Part shown: positions 1 to 52,215 of the stretch, piece after piece
Numbering within the stretch: the stretch's first letter is position 1
How the letters are laid out: every line of letters starts with the position of its first letter
Source: Hemibagrus wyckioides
Taxonomy: Eukaryota > Chordata > Actinopteri > Siluriformes > Bagridae
Reading direction: 5' to 3'
DNA: 64,000 nt
Assembly (NCBI RefSeq): GCF_019097595.1
Contig: NC_080719.1
Coordinates: 19,468,001-19,532,000, forward strand
Program-made: the position numbers and the translations under genes
The notes under the pieces: model-generated
Told to the model about the DNA's origin: nothing
The model's database searches: none
Seen by the model: the letters and a program-made list of their open reading frames with translations, nothing else

Positions 1-175
1 TTTAAAATTTAATTTATATTGATCCTCAATAAGCAAGCCAGAGGTTCCGGTGGTGAGGAAAAACTCCCTGAGACGATATGAGGAAGAAATCTTGAGAGGA
101 ACCAGACTCATCCTCAGACCCATCCTCATCTGGGAGAGTGGTGTGATTATAAATCATTTCCTTTCTGTAATTGTG
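1..175 (-). repeat. dispersed fish repeat, minus orientation
   Basis: The reverse complement reads GATGAGGATGGG...TCTGGTTCCTCTCAAG, TTTCTTCCTCATATC and CTCAGGGAGTTTTTCC. The same sequence occurs in plus orientation at about 13,990-14,150. It is a dispersed element I recognise from fish genomes but cannot name. The open frames here are shadows. Confidence 0.7.
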
Positions 176-250
176 TATTATATGGTCCAAAAAGTCCAAT
201 TGTGTAACCAAGAGCTTTTGAACAACTTTGAGTATGAGTGTAATTTCTGA

Positions 251-1382
251 ATTCATTCAAATTTTAACATGAATTCCTTTCGGCTGAAGCCATCCAATAA
301 ATGATTAGCTTTGGCGTTCGGAGTGCATTTGGTTACCACAGAGGATCATGAGGACAGGAAAAGATGTTTGTGACTCCAAGAAGTTCCTAATAGACAAAGC
401 TTTTATTATGAAGGCAAGGTGAGGTACTTTACCGTAATTGTTTACAATACAAGACAGACTGTCAGACAGCAACAAGGACATTTAGACGTAACATGAATTT
501 CAATTAAGGACAGACAAGAAAATATATACAAGATTGCACATAGAAGTATTCAAATGTATATTGACATGTATATATTGTGCATAAAACTATTAGAGACCTA
601 TCGCACACTGTATAACATGAACTGTAGTGTATACAAAGAAATGGCAGAAACAACAAGGAATAAGCGTAGGCTCATTCAATTTTTTTTCCCATTTGTAATT
701 TCCATAAACAGGCTTCCACAATCAGCAGAAACGTAGTGTTCCACAGTGTTTATTGGAAAAATGTCTGTAACCAAGGAAAAGAACAAACCGTCATTATGAG
801 AATGATAGAAAGCGTCTGTCAATGTTTGTGTGAAACATACTCAAGCAAGTGCCATCATTCCCATGACCTGTCCTAGTTGGACAGCAAAGCCACTCATAAC
901 CAGCGCTGCCCGTTCTCCATGTTTGATTGATAACGCCTGCATGAAATTCAGAAGGTGTCAGGCCGCCTCCTGGCGCAGACGGACTCGGGGAAAATGAAAT
1001 CGATCGGGGTGTGTGGAGACAAGTCGCTCCAACAGCCTCTATCGCACTTTTGTCAATAGGCCTCTACCTTTATTGATCCTGAGCGGGAAAACTTCTGCTG
1101 GCATTCTCACCGGTCTAGCTGATTAAACTGCTGCTGAAAACAAATGAGAGATTTGATTAGAGGAGAAAAACGCTGAGGTTTTAAAGCAACCAGTCAGTAA
1201 GATAAGAGATCTCTTATTTATGACTCATGGGCAGAGAGTGGCTCAGAGAAGGTTCCTCTGTTGCCAAAGATGTAAATTTGGGGACAGACTCACTTTTCCA
1301 CAACAAGAACTGCATAAGCACTTTGGTTACTTTGATGAGAAGCTTTTTTTTTTTTCTTGGATGCCTCTCAGTTACTTTAATT
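251..1382. other. non-coding, no gene seen
   Basis: No exon-like structure is seen. About 830-1,170 is less AT-rich and more complex than its surroundings (for example GCAGACGGACTCGGGG), which could be a conserved non-coding element, but that cannot be shown here. Confidence 0.4.
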
Positions 1383-1384
1383 TA

Positions 1385-1979
1385 CACTATATTGCCAAAC
1401 GTTTTGGGATGTCTGCCTTTACATGCACATGAAATATGGAGTTGGCCCACCCTTTGCAGCTATAATAGCTTCAATTCTTCTGCGAAGGCTTTCCACAAGG
1501 TTTAGGAGTGTGTTTATGGGAATTTTTGATCATTCCTCTAGAAGCGCATTTGTGAGGTCAGGCACTGATGTTGGACGAGAAGTAGTTTCCGCTCTAATTC
1601 ATCCCAACCAAACTCACTCATCCTTGTCTATATGGACCTTGCTTTGTTCTCTGGTGTGCAGTCATGTTAAAACAGGAAGGGGTCATCCCCAAACCGTTCC
1701 CACAATGCTTCAAAATGTCTTGGTATGCTGAAGCATTAAGAGTTCCTTTCACTGGAGCTAAGCGACCGAGCCCAACCCCTGAAACACAACCCCACAGCAT
1801 AATCCCCTCCCCCTCCCAAACTTTACACTTGGCACAATGTAGTCAGACAAGTACTGTTTTCCTGGTAACCGTGAAAACTAGACTCGTCCATCGGATTGCC
1901 AGACAGAGAAGAGTGAATCATCACTTCATAGAACATGTCTGCACTGCTCTAGAGTCCTAAAACTTTTGGCAATATAGTG
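1385..1979 (-). mobile_element. Tc1/mariner non-autonomous copy, TA-flanked
   Basis: The left end ACTATATTGCCAAACGTTTT and right end AAAACTTTTGGCAATATAGT are inverted repeats, and both sides are flanked by TA (1383-1384 and 1980-1981), the Tc1/mariner target. The minus strand at 1,618-1,800 keeps a transposase fragment ([26 protein letters not shown]). At 595 bp it is far below the roughly 1.6 kb of a complete element, so most of the transposase is deleted. It is related to the copy starting at 28,909. Confidence 0.9.
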
Positions 1980-1981
1980 TA

Positions 1982-4499
1982 TTTTCACTAATATTAGACA
2001 ATGAATTATTCCAATTATTACAGGATCATGTCCAAGTTGGAGGTTCTTCAGGACCAGAATTGAGAAATGGACATACATTTACATATAGAACATGTTTATA
2101 ATTCAAAATGATGAAGCATATTGAGTTCTGGCAACAGAATAAAAGATACCTGAAGGAAAAGTGCTCATGTTCAGATTGTACTGTAAATTCTTTGTATATT
2201 ATGTTATTTATTATATTCAGATCCTGCATTTGGACAGTTCACACTTCCAGCGCTGGCAGCTTTACATTGTCCAGATCACATGCTGGCAGCTGAATTGAAT
2301 ATCTTCCAGTTCTGGAGAGCATCGTATCTTTTGTACACATAAACTCTTTAAAAGTCTTTAATAATTTATTTTTTCCTGTTACATTTCTCATAAAAAAATG
2401 GTTAAAAAGTTCAGTTGATTCTGAATATGAAAGCTGGTGATTGCATGTGATTAAGAAAACGCAGCATGTTTGTGTGTGTGTGTGGAATGACTACGTTGTT
2501 ATTAGGTGAAGAAGGGGATTCGTCTTCCCTGTGGGTGAGCACTTTAAATAGTGTAAGAAGTGGCAGACTTAATTTCCCCATGCACAATTACACACATCAC
2601 CTCTCACCGGAGCCATCAGGCAAAGTCAGAGGAGGTAGAAAAGAGGCTTAATAAAACTTTTTTTGTTGTTTTTTCAAACCTCTACCTTTTTTCCATTGCT
2701 GGTTTATGCTTCATGATGGGAAGAGTCATGCTACGTTGGTTTGAATGAAGTGAAGTACAGAAGATGAGTTAATACCTACTGCTCACAGAGAATAAAAAAT
2801 GCATTTACCTTATCTGAATAGTATTTAATAGATGCAAAAGAAGGGGCAGGGCATTTGTAGCAGTTTTACATGGATACCTAAATCTTTGCAATACAGAAAT
2901 ATTTCATTACATCATAGACACTTAGACTTTACTTAGACATTTAGACTTTTAGAAATTTAATTCACTTATTTGCTATAAAATAAAATATTCTTGGTGGCCG
3001 CAGAGAATTTATTATTATTATTATTTTTTTGAAATTGCTTAATATGGAGTAGAATCTGAAACTCTGGCAACCCTTTTATTAATATCCACTGTTCACAGTG
3101 CCAGCATGATTCCTGTCCTGATGAGCTTGTTGCAGTTTCCGCTCAACAGTCCCTCCAGGATTTCCTCACAAAAAAAAATGAATGCAAACTCCATGATATT
3201 CAGAGGAACTTTTATAAATGACTGCAGATTTTCCACAGATCTGGTTTAGGACATGTGTGACATCATCACAACATTCATTCATTCAATCCCTTGCATATGC
3301 AATCCCTCGAACAAGAGTACAGCTATCCTAGAATATCATTACATATGTGTCTTTGCTGGTTTAAAAGAAGAATCCTGTGATTGCAATTTGCAAATTCAAG
3401 TAGTTTATCCATCAAACATTTTTGGCCAAAACAATTGGCAAAAAAAAAAAATTTCTGGGACTGATTTCTTATGTTGTAAAATAGACCGTGCTTCTTCATG
3501 ATTGTGTAACATCTAGAACGGCAAGGAATAAGACAAATACTACCTCAGATTTGTCAAAGAGCAATCAAAAGTCACTGACCAATCAAAAGAGGTGATAAGT
3601 ATTTCAACAGAATTTCAAATATGGACATTTGTTGAAAGATTGTTATATATGTGTCTGTATATGTATTGTGAGTTCTTGTCTGCTGGGAAAATGCTACTTG
3701 AAGTAGATTTCCCTGGAGTGTTGCAATGTTGTCCTCAAGTGAGTAAACCCTGGGTTTGATGAAAGAGCTAGTTTTGTGGTAAGGTGCGGCATGCTGTACG
3801 GGAATGATGTATGGTCCTGCGGCTGGATGATGTGTTTGTTTGTTCAGCGCACACGTGAGAAGAATCTCGCTGGGCCAGGACGCTATTAGGACCCAAGCTC
3901 ACAGTCTTATCTCATCTGATAAGACACACACTGAGCAAGAAAGTGCTTCCTCTCAAATACAGCGCAGACAGAGGAGAGTGGAGAGATAGAGGAATGGAGA
4001 AGAAAGGAGGAGTGCGGTGTCCTCGAAGATAGGACAGGTGAAGGAGAAAGGCAACTCTCGAAGATGGGGCGAATCTCTGGATGGTTAAATGCTTGGGGCT
4101 GTTGACTGTCTATCTATCTATCTATCCCGGAGTGTAGCTTTTTACACCTGGTACCGCAGACAGGCGCTAAAAAGAAACGTGTGCGTTCTTGTACTTGATG
4201 ACACTGCAGGATGTGTGAAAGATTAGTGCGAGTATTTTGGAAATAAGTGAATTATTAATCTTGTGGTGAACTCATTTAGAGATAAAATGATTCAATGTCT
4301 AAATAGCCTTCAGTATTATCTGTTTGGAGCATAATAGGCTCTTTTTAACTTGAACTCATAAATCAATGTACCCAATTTCATATCTGTACGTGGACGAGGC
4401 TTATCGCAGACCTCCAATAGTGCTGGAGAATCAAACTACCTTAGGAGTGGAGTTGATTCAGGCCTCTGCTTCACGTTATTTCACTCTGTTGATGCCACG
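1982..4499. other. non-coding downstream DNA
   Basis: AT-rich sequence with a short (ATT)n at about 3,010 and a short (TATC)n at about 4,110. The open frames are short, start at random ATGs and resemble nothing I know. A palindromic GATA pair at 3,904-3,925 is listed separately. Confidence 0.5.
3904..3925. promoter_or_regulatory. inverted pair of GATA-type sites
   Basis: GTCTTATC, six bases, then GATAAGAC: a perfect 8-bp inverted repeat made of two facing GATA motifs, in a less AT-rich stretch beyond the 3' end of thsd7b. Binding is not shown; this is a sequence match only. Confidence 0.4.
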
Positions 4500-5728
4500 T
4501 GTGAACTGTGTGCAAAATACAGATGAGGGCCGAAGCCGTATTTTTTATCAGGTCGCTCAGTTTATTGTTCAGAAGATTTTTACAGACTTAAAAACTGGAC
4601 TGCTTTGTTGCAGTAAAAGTAGACCACTAGAATGTATTTTCTCTGCGTACACTGACCTTCAAGGATCCGGATCCCATTTCTTGGACCTGGATCAGATGTG
4701 ATGACATTTGAAGATTTCCTGTGCACTTGATTTCTGTTGGTTTTTTAGTTTGCATTATATTACCACCTACTGAAACTTCTATGCCTGTGCAGCCTGCTTC
4801 TGGTAGTCAGTCCAGCACACATCTAGCCATAATAATTCAACTAACTCTAGAAATTCTGCTTGTCTTCAGCTTGATCTCTGCTTGAGTTTGATCCAGTTCA
4901 GCTGGTTGGGGCTAATAGAAAATGACAGAAGAGCTCAGTAGCGGGGCAGCTTGCGCAGATGTCAGTGACGATTTCACTTAATTTCAGAGCAGACAAAAGA
5001 GAATCTGACAGATTAAATGGCTAAAATGAATTAGCAGAAGATGCAGCTGGGTTTGGGTCACGTTAACTGGCCCACATTTGTGTCACTCTGTGGATTAAAT
5101 ATCTACCCCCACATTCTAGGCAATTCACTATAGCATCCATCACCGTGGGTTATGTCCAAATTGTGCGATTCTCTGTTCTCAGAAGATTTGAATTTCTTTA
5201 CAAACCATTCAAGATGCTGTTATGACAGACATATCACAAAATAGATATAGAACCGTTGCTGATCCTCTGAATGAATTTAGCCACACACAATCGCAATTAA
5301 ATGCGGTGAGAATCCGCAATCCAAGAAGAGTGAGAATCGAGCATCATAAAAACAACACGGACGTGAAATTTTACAATATAGACAACAAAACGTATTCTGT
5401 AACTTATTGCACTAACATAGTGCGTAAAGGGAGTCTGTCTGCTTTGACAAAAAATAAATAAAAATAATAAACATAATCCATTTTCAACTCACTTTTCTTT
5501 TTGTGATAATTTTTCTCTCCAGCTGTTTTTTTTTTGTCTTTTTTTTTAGCCCATTGTACATTTACAGTACATTTGTTCTGTAAAAATCAAACCACAAAAA
5601 CACACTACATGTAGAGGCACAGGGCTTGGTTTGAAACAGCATGGTTCTTGCAGCTGGAATGACCTTGGTTTTTCTCAGGAGGTCTCTGAGTTGCATAAGT
5701 TGGTGTTGTAGTCCGATCGGCAGAATAG
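4500..5728 (-). other. probable thsd7b 3' UTR (end not resolved)
   Basis: The transcript must continue below 5,729. The DNA is AT-rich with no further exon signal. A minus-strand AATAAA (TTTATT on the plus strand, about 4,560) is a possible poly(A) signal, but it is a weak single motif and the real end could lie elsewhere. Confidence 0.35.
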
Positions 5729-45064
<39,336 letters not shown>

Positions 45065-45149
45065 CTTTAATGGGAGACAGAGAGGGAGAAACATACAGGA
45101 ATTGTCCTTTAATTTAGTTCTCTTCTGAACTTCTTAATGTAAATGTGTA

Positions 45150-45770
45150 CACCTGTACAACCTGTACATCTGTTTATTCATGCAATTATACAATCAAGAC
45201 AGTCATGTGCCAGCAGTGAGGTGAATAGTCATAAAAACACCCAAGCTTCAGTTATTGATCACCTCATGCCTTAAAATGAGGAACCTATGTGACCTCAGTG
45301 ACTTGATACGGTTGTTGGCATCAAAAGGATTCGGTTGAGTATTTATTTAAACTGTTGATTTCAAGAGATTCTCAATGCCTTCTGTAGTTGTAGCCCACCC
45401 ACCTCAAAGTTTAATGTGTTATGCCTCCTGAGATGCTTTTCTGCCCACTACAGTTGTAACAAGTGATTATTTGAGTTACTGCAGCCTTTCTCATCTGATC
45501 TATCTGATTAATCTCTTCAACAAGGCATGCACAAGTCCTGCATACTGGACATTTTCTTCTGAAATACTCAAACCACTCAGTCTGGAACTGACAACCAAGT
45601 CACGGTCAAAGCCAATGAGATCACTGAGATCTTTCCCTATTCTGAAATTTGATGTGAACATGAACTGTAGCTGTACGCTTCTTATTTACTGCACGGATGC
45701 AAATGATTGGCTGATTGAATAACTGTAACAGGTGTACAGCTATTCCTGTTAAAGTGAATAGTGAATCTAT
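45150..45770. mobile_element. fold-back Tc1-like derivative in intron 1
   Basis: The left part (TCTGTTTATTCATGCAATTA, AGTCATGTGCCAGCAGTGAG) is the 5' segment of the Tc1-like family in plus orientation. The right part (GATGCTTTTCTGCCCACTAC, GCAAATGATTGGCTGATTGA) is the same segment in minus orientation. Same design as 21,680-22,430. Confidence 0.7.
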
Positions 45771-45892
45771 ATTACATATGAAAACATGAAAATCCTGACA
45801 CCATATGGAAAGGAAAACGAAAAATATTACATCAGTGAAACCCGGTCGACTATATTAGATTAGTGTCACTGTAATAAGAGAGGAAGCATGAA

Positions 45893-45934
45893 GGGGGATA
45901 TGGGGGAGTTGGGGGTTTATAGAGGTTATAGGGG
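45893..45934 (+). other. G-rich cluster, possible G-quadruplex
   Basis: GGGGG, ATAT, GGGGG, AGTT, GGGGG, 15 bases, GGGG. The last loop is long, so folding is uncertain. The G-rich strand is the thsd7b template strand. Confidence 0.5.
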
Positions 45935-47438
45935 TTTTTATGGAAACTGAATGCTTTCTAGAGACTAAGCAAGTATGACATCATCATCTGTTAGACCACA
46001 TGGAGAGTTAAGGCCTGAGCTTCATATCACTCCCAATTCCCTAACCACAGTCACAGGAGGTCATATCAGAGTGTGAAAACAGGTTCACATGGAAAAGAGG
46101 CACATGGAAAATTTTCTATTGTCTTTAAATAGGTGTCTCAACTGAGCTTTTTTCACATCTGTGTCATCAGTTATTTAAAGAATAATCTCCTTTATCGTAT
46201 AATCTTTCTGATATGCAAAATATTTCAGACACAGTCACCTCAAATTTATTTATTTGTATTTTATACTGAAAAACAAAATAGTGCACCTACTCTTAATCTT
46301 AGTGTTTACATGTTAATTACTGCCTGAAAACTACCCCTGAAGCATTTCTGCTAATTGTATTCTATTACATGCTGGTAATTACTCCTAAAGAGCTCGTTAT
46401 GCTTCAGTCTAATATTATTTGAACTACACTTGCTATATTTATAGTCCAGTTATAGCCATGATAATACAGGAACCTGCAATAAAGGCTGTTGGCTGTCTGA
46501 CTGGGACTTGACTACTTACTTTGGGTGTAATTTCTCAGACATTTCCTAAAATATGGTTGGGCAGTTTTTATAATAAAATAAAGGCCCATTAAATCTCAAC
46601 ACTGAGATTCAGTTTGAGCACTGCATCTGTTCTGAAGGAAAATACCTCTCACTTGTAATGGTTGTAAATATATTGCTAGCAATGGGCGAAGGAAGCACCT
46701 TAAGCTTTAGGAAGCTGTAAAGCTCAGTAATAGAAAAAGGAGTCTGATGAAAGAGAAATTCGTCTTTCAGAGTGGCTGATTCTACAAGAATGCCAGCACT
46801 ATTCACTCAGCAGAATAGTTCATTTGACGAATACCTGAATGACAGAAGGTGCATTATCAAGCCCAAAAGGCATTACTTGGTATTTCTACTTTCAGTAAAC
46901 CTCGACAGAACATCAATTCCACCATGGTACAGTTTATTGGATTCTAAATTGTTCAAACATTTCCATATTGAACAATTCTATATAGCTAGATTCCTTTTAT
47001 GCACCTGCATGTGGGCTCTGATTCTCTAAAGTTGACCTTCTTCACATCAACTCTAAGACCAGGCAAGTGACAAATGAGCACATACAACTATATAGATCTG
47101 GAACTGTCTGAATATAAAATTTATTTATTTGTAAGATTTACCTGATAACATCTCATTTATCAAAACTGTGGCCTTATGCAGACATGAACCAGACATTCAG
47201 TTGTTCTACAGACCAAATATCATAATATTAAGTATGTCAAAGTAGCTTTGATTGTTTAATGCTTGTTGTTGTTTTTATTGAGAACTATTGAGAATCTGCT
47301 GATCTGCTGGCGCATACAACAGTCTCAAGGTATGAAAAGCAAAATACACTGTAAACAGTATTTGAGTCAGAAACAATGTCTTGTTAACCAAATAAAATAT
47401 TAAAAGCAGTCAGGTAGGAACCAGTAACTAGGAAGGTA

Positions 47439-47993
47439 CAGTGGAACCTCAGCATACAAATTTAATTTGTTCTGGAGGCGAGTTCTTAAGGCGAAAATTT
47501 GTATTACGAAACAAATTTTCCCATAAGATATAATGTAAATGCAGATAATCCGTTCCATCACCCAAAAATATTACCAATATTACCAATATGAAGTGTATGT
47601 AAACTGTATGGCTGCTTACGAAGACCTGACCCAAGCCAAGCATTCCATGTCAAGGGTCCTCACAGGAGACTGATCCACCAAGCTTGGGCTAAAAGTAGAA
47701 CAGACCACCCACGCCACCAATCTGTCAACAAAAACATGCATGGAAAATCACATAGCTGTTGCACACATGCCGAAGGCAATGTCAGTATCTTGGGTTGACT
47801 CTTTCGAAACAGCTTTCGCCGACTGAAAAAATTTTTTTGTAGAACTCGCTTTGGTTGGCTTCACTTGGCTTTCCTCTGACACAAACAAGATTTGAACAGC
47901 ATCTGGACATACACATAACTTAGCTGGCGTTCGGTTCGGTTTGGTTCGGTTTGTTTGTATGCCAAAAGTTCTTTGTATGCCGAGGTTCCAGTG
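47439..47993. mobile_element. TA-flanked MITE, same family as 22,462
   Basis: CAGTGGAACCTCAGCATAC at the left and GTATGCCGAGGTTCCAGTG at the right, flanked by TA. 555 bp, no transposase. Confidence 0.88.
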
Positions 47994-48516
47994 TACCAGT
48001 AATCTACATAATATAATTACACAGCATGTGTATAGAAGAGCAAATCTGAAAGCACAACACTCTGAAACCTGATTTTTTTTTTGGGGAAACTGAAGGTACA
48101 GTGTACACAGACTCTATAAAAACTGAATTGAATTATTAGTCAGAAGCTGTTACAAGATGCATTGGGTGAGAATTTGGTGTAAACAACATTAAGCCTGGAT
48201 CTATCCATGGTGTGTGTAATAGTGCAGGAAATAACTTCCTGGTATATATTAGTTTCATAATATCATTTTAAATGCTATAACTATTGGTGCTGAGCAGGTG
48301 AATGGTTTCTACCCATTTTCTGCTACTGCCAAGAGGTTAAGGTGTCACTAAGCACATGCCATACCAAGCTGCTTTCACAAACACAACAATGAGAGTACTT
48401 GCTATAAATTACTCATCTCAGAGTTCCCAGCACAGCAAGCTCTGCTTACATGCCAGTCTTTTTTAGTTTTACACATTTTCACTTCATTGATTTTCCTTAG
48501 ATTATTCATTCATCTA

Positions 48517-48888
48517 CACGACCACTCAAAAGTTTGGAATTACTCAAACATTGTATTGTTTTCCAAGGAAACACACAAAATTAGTCTGAATAGAAAATAT
48601 AGCAAAAGAACAGAAAATGCTGACATGTCAGAGTTAGAAATAATGATTTTGATGGAAATGATGATTGTTTTCTTCAAAGTTTGCCTTCATAAAAAAAAAT
48701 AAAAAACACCTTTTGCAGCAATTACAGCCTGGGCATTCTAGCTGTCAGTTTTTCAAGATAATCTGATGAGATTTCACCCCATGCATCCTGCAGCATCTCC
48801 CACAAGATGGATTGGCTGATGGAGTCTTCCTCCGTAGCTGAAATCAAGCTGAAATATGCAAGTGATCCCAAACTTTTGAGCAGTAGTG
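48517..48888. mobile_element. TA-flanked Tc1-like MITE
   Basis: ACCACTCAAAAGTTTGGAAT at the left and GATCCCAAACTTTTGAGCAG at the right are inverted repeats bounded by TA. The interior (GCAGCAATTACAGCCTGGGC) is transposon-like but non-coding. Confidence 0.82.
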
Positions 48889-49439
48889 TATGTTATAAGT
48901 TTATCATTCTGTGTATATATTTCTGCTTTATGCTCTGATTTACTTATCTAGTTATATGTGTCTGTTTTTTAGTCCAATTCTTCTAGTTCTTTTTTTCCAA
49001 TTATTTTTTTTTGTTTGTTTATTAAAACCATTGTGCGCTCGTATCTTAGCTTGCACAGGATATTTACTTGTCTTGAGTCATCATAGTAGTTCTACAAAGT
49101 CACAATGTGTTCCCAGGATCTTCTTGTATTCATGCCATAAATTATTCACTGTCACGTGTGTTAACACCTACAAGTACAGTAGCAAGTACCACGAATCCAG
49201 GAAAATTCAATCCCTATTCTGTAGTGACTAATCCACTACATTTAGGATACTGCCAAGAATTATCTGGGGGACTCCAACAAGTTTTACTTGTTGATATTAC
49301 ATGCATGATTTACTTTTTTTTAAGCCTACAGTTTAATTTTCAGCAAGCCTCAAACTTGTTCTACTCTTTGCACTTCTCCCACAAAACAAATATTTCATCT
49401 TTCACTGAATCTGATTCTATACAATAACATTAAAACTAC

Positions 49440-49560
49440 AATATAATGCATTATTATGCTTGTGACAAGCGGGCAACGGAGTCAAATTAGCGATTGCCGA
49501 AGGTCAGCTGCAGTAGGCTTGTAAAATTTTTAGGAAACAATTTCAGAATGCCGATATACA
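49440..49560. repeat. local duplication, copy 1, left part
   Basis: GACAAGCGGGCAACGGAGTC, AAATTAGCGATTGCCGAAGG and GGAAACAATTTCAGAAT match 53,918-54,010. The right part of the copy continues after the transposon at 51,150-51,310, matching 54,170-54,285. Confidence 0.65.
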
Positions 49561-51048
49561 AAAAGTTAAGGCTTTTGGGTGAAATTTGTGGATAATGTGA
49601 AAGGTTCACGCTACAATAATATTATATCATGAAAGTAGGGCATTTAAGTAGAAGCATGCAGTGGTGATTTCCTCATCTCAAACAATTTATTGAAACAAAA
49701 GCCAACAACAGTGGTGGGTATACCACAACAAAAAATGTCAATGTCTCAATAATTTGTCATGTGCCCTTGACCATCAATTACAGCTTGACAACGACGTCTC
49801 ATGCTGTTCACGAGTCGACTTATTGTCTGCTGAGGCATGGCATTCCACTCTTCTTGAAGGGCGGCCCTCAGGTCATTGAGGTTCTGGGGTGCAGGGTTCC
49901 GAGCCTCTACACGGCGATTAAGCTGATCCCATAGGTTGTCTATGGGATTCTGGTCTGGAGAAAGTGCAGGCCACTCCATTTGAGGTACCCCAGCCTCCAG
50001 CAGCCGTTCCCTAATGATGCAACCTCGATGAGCTGGAGCATTGTCGTCCATGAAGATGAAATTAGGCCTGTGTTGTTCATGCAGGGGCACAATGACTGGA
50101 TTAATGATGTTATTCAGGTAGTATTGGCTTGTCACTGTACCATTCACAAGATGTAGGGCAGTTCTGTATTGAATAGACACACCTGCCCAGACTGTAACAC
50201 CACCACAACAGTGGCTGATGCATAGTGCTCCCCTTGGCGTCTCCAACATCGTTGGCGGCAATCATTTCTGCTCACTGTGAATCGACTTTCTTCAGAGAAC
50301 AGCAGTGAGGCCCACTGGTCCCTTGTCCAGCGTAAATGCTCCCTGGCCCATGCGAGACGATGACGTCTGTGCCTGGTGATGTGGTCAGGTACCCTTGCAG
50401 GTCATCTAGCACGCAGACCACGCTGATGTAAACGGTATCGAATGGTCTGACGTGACACTTGGGTGACTCTCACCTCCCTTAAATGTGCCTGGAATTGAGT
50501 GCCATTCATCATCCGGTTCTGCAGGGCACTGTTCACAATGAAGTGGTCATCAACATGAGATGTGGCCAAAGGACGTTCACTTCTATGCCTTTCTGTGACT
50601 CTTCCAGTCTCTCTGTATCTCTGTCGCAACCTGCTGATGGCACTCTGACACTCTAAGCTCAGTGGCCACTTCCCTCTGAGAACATCCTGTTTGAAGCCTC
50701 GCAATGGTGAGGTACTGTTGATCAATTGTTAGGTGTGGTCTTGGTCTCATGATGTCAAAATGTGAACAGCATGATGAAGAGGACTGTTTAAATACCAATT
50801 CTAATTGAACCAGAAAATTTATTGGTCGATTCATGGATCAAACACCAGTTGTGAATTTTGCCGTTAAGCACCTTGTTAGAGAACAGCAAGTTCTGCAAAA
50901 AGTACTGAAACACTGAACAGTTGGACATGTGCATTCAAAAGTGTAGAGAAGGTCAAATTAAGTTCACCTGTAAAGGTTATAGTGCATTTTAGGTGCATCC
51001 TGAAATTTCACCTGAAAGCCGAATATCCTTAACTTTTTGTGAGTAGTG
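49558..51048 (-). pseudogene. decayed Tc1-like transposon with transposase relic
   Basis: The right inverted repeat (CTTAACTTTTTGTGAGTAG) ends before TA at 51,049. The left one keeps CAAAAAGTTAAGGC but has lost its outer bases. Minus-strand frames give the helix-turn-helix part (RPRPHLTIDQQYLTIARLQ), FQAHLREVRVTQVSRQTIRY, MDDNAPAHRG and SPDQNPIDNLWDQL. There are at least two frameshifts and a stop (about 50,400). The second and third catalytic positions are 34 residues apart, as in DD34E, but the third is Asp instead of Glu. Confidence 0.9.
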
Positions 51049-51054
51049 TATATA

Positions 51055-51056
<2 letters not shown>

Positions 51057-51117
<61 letters not shown>
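51057..51117. repeat. (AT)n microsatellite
   Basis: About 30 AT units adjoining the right end of the Tc1-like relic. Confidence 0.95.
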
Positions 51118-51120
<3 letters not shown>

Positions 51121-51689
51121 TTATGGTGACAAATCTGATTATTTCTTAAAAAGATAAGTGTCCAGCCTTTTGAAGGCTCCTGAAGGCAAATTCCATGCCC
51201 GTACCATCAATCAGACTGTTGGCATAGTAGCAGCAACAGACAGATGGAGAGAGAGAACGAAAGAGGAAAAGGACCATTCTCTTGCCAATGAGCATGTTAG
51301 AGAAAAAGAAACGAACTACTGCTTTAGGCGGGTGAACGATAATGATAATTATGTGCAGCAGAGGCAACAAAACAAATCCTACAGGGCCATATAAAGCTTG
51401 GTATAGTATACCATCCATTCAGAAACCTGGTTTGTGAGCTGATCTGGTATCTGGGTGTGTATGATATGTGAAACACTTTGTGTGTGTGTGTGTGTGTATG
51501 TGTGTGAAGAGGAGAGAGATTATTCTAATAGGGTGGCTGATGTATATAATTGACTCATTTTGACAATGTGAAGAAGTCTATGAAGTCAGAAGCCTTGTGG
51601 TGTGATAATGCTTCATGTAATGTCGACTATTTTAATAATTCTCTGTTTTATTTTATGTGCTGAATTAATTAGTAATTGTATTTTTATCC

Positions 51690-52215
51690 AAATCAGAATC
51701 AGAATATTTTATTTATCCCCACCCAGTACTAACAGTTGCTCACAGTACACAGTGCATCTAAGTAAAGGAAGAGTAAAAATAAAATATAAGAATTATAAAA
51801 AAATAAATATACATAGTCAGTTAAAACTATAGGTGCTGTACAGTAAATGAATTCCAGTCGTCTGTTCGAAACACAGTTATACAGTCTGATGCAATCAGGC
51901 AGGCATTTCAGTAGCCTGATGGCTAAAACTGAGAGGCACAGACTGAGAAACTTCTTCCCTCAGGATATAAGACTCAACACGGACATGTCCACCATACAGA
52001 TCCCTTAGGACTCCATTAAGCCTCTCTGTCACTCTTCACTCCACTGACATCTCCACACACTGCATTTTGTACTGTTGCTGTTATATTCCAAACAATTATT
52101 CTTTTTCATATTTAGAATATTTTTTTATTTACTTAGTTATTTATACAGTAGGCGCGGTCTAAGGAGGAGCTTTTCATTTCACTGTACATTGTATGTATGT
52201 GACAAATAAAATCTT
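51690..52215 (+). mobile_element. LINE 3'-end fragments
   Basis: AATCAGAATCAGAATATTTT at the left, then CTGAGAAACTTCTTCCCTCA, CGGACATGTCCACCATACAG and GTATGTATGTGACAAATAAA, the usual end of fish L2-like LINEs. Confidence 0.6.

Noticed and set aside
4366..4701. Plus-strand 111-aa frame considered as a neighbouring gene
   Set aside because: No recognisable domain, splice signals or composition difference; it lies in the likely thsd7b 3' region.
51146..51418. Minus-strand 90-aa frame with a hydrophobic start, considered as the missing signal-peptide exon of thsd7b
   Set aside because: No TSP1 start, no donor in the needed phase, and the DNA belongs to the local duplication.
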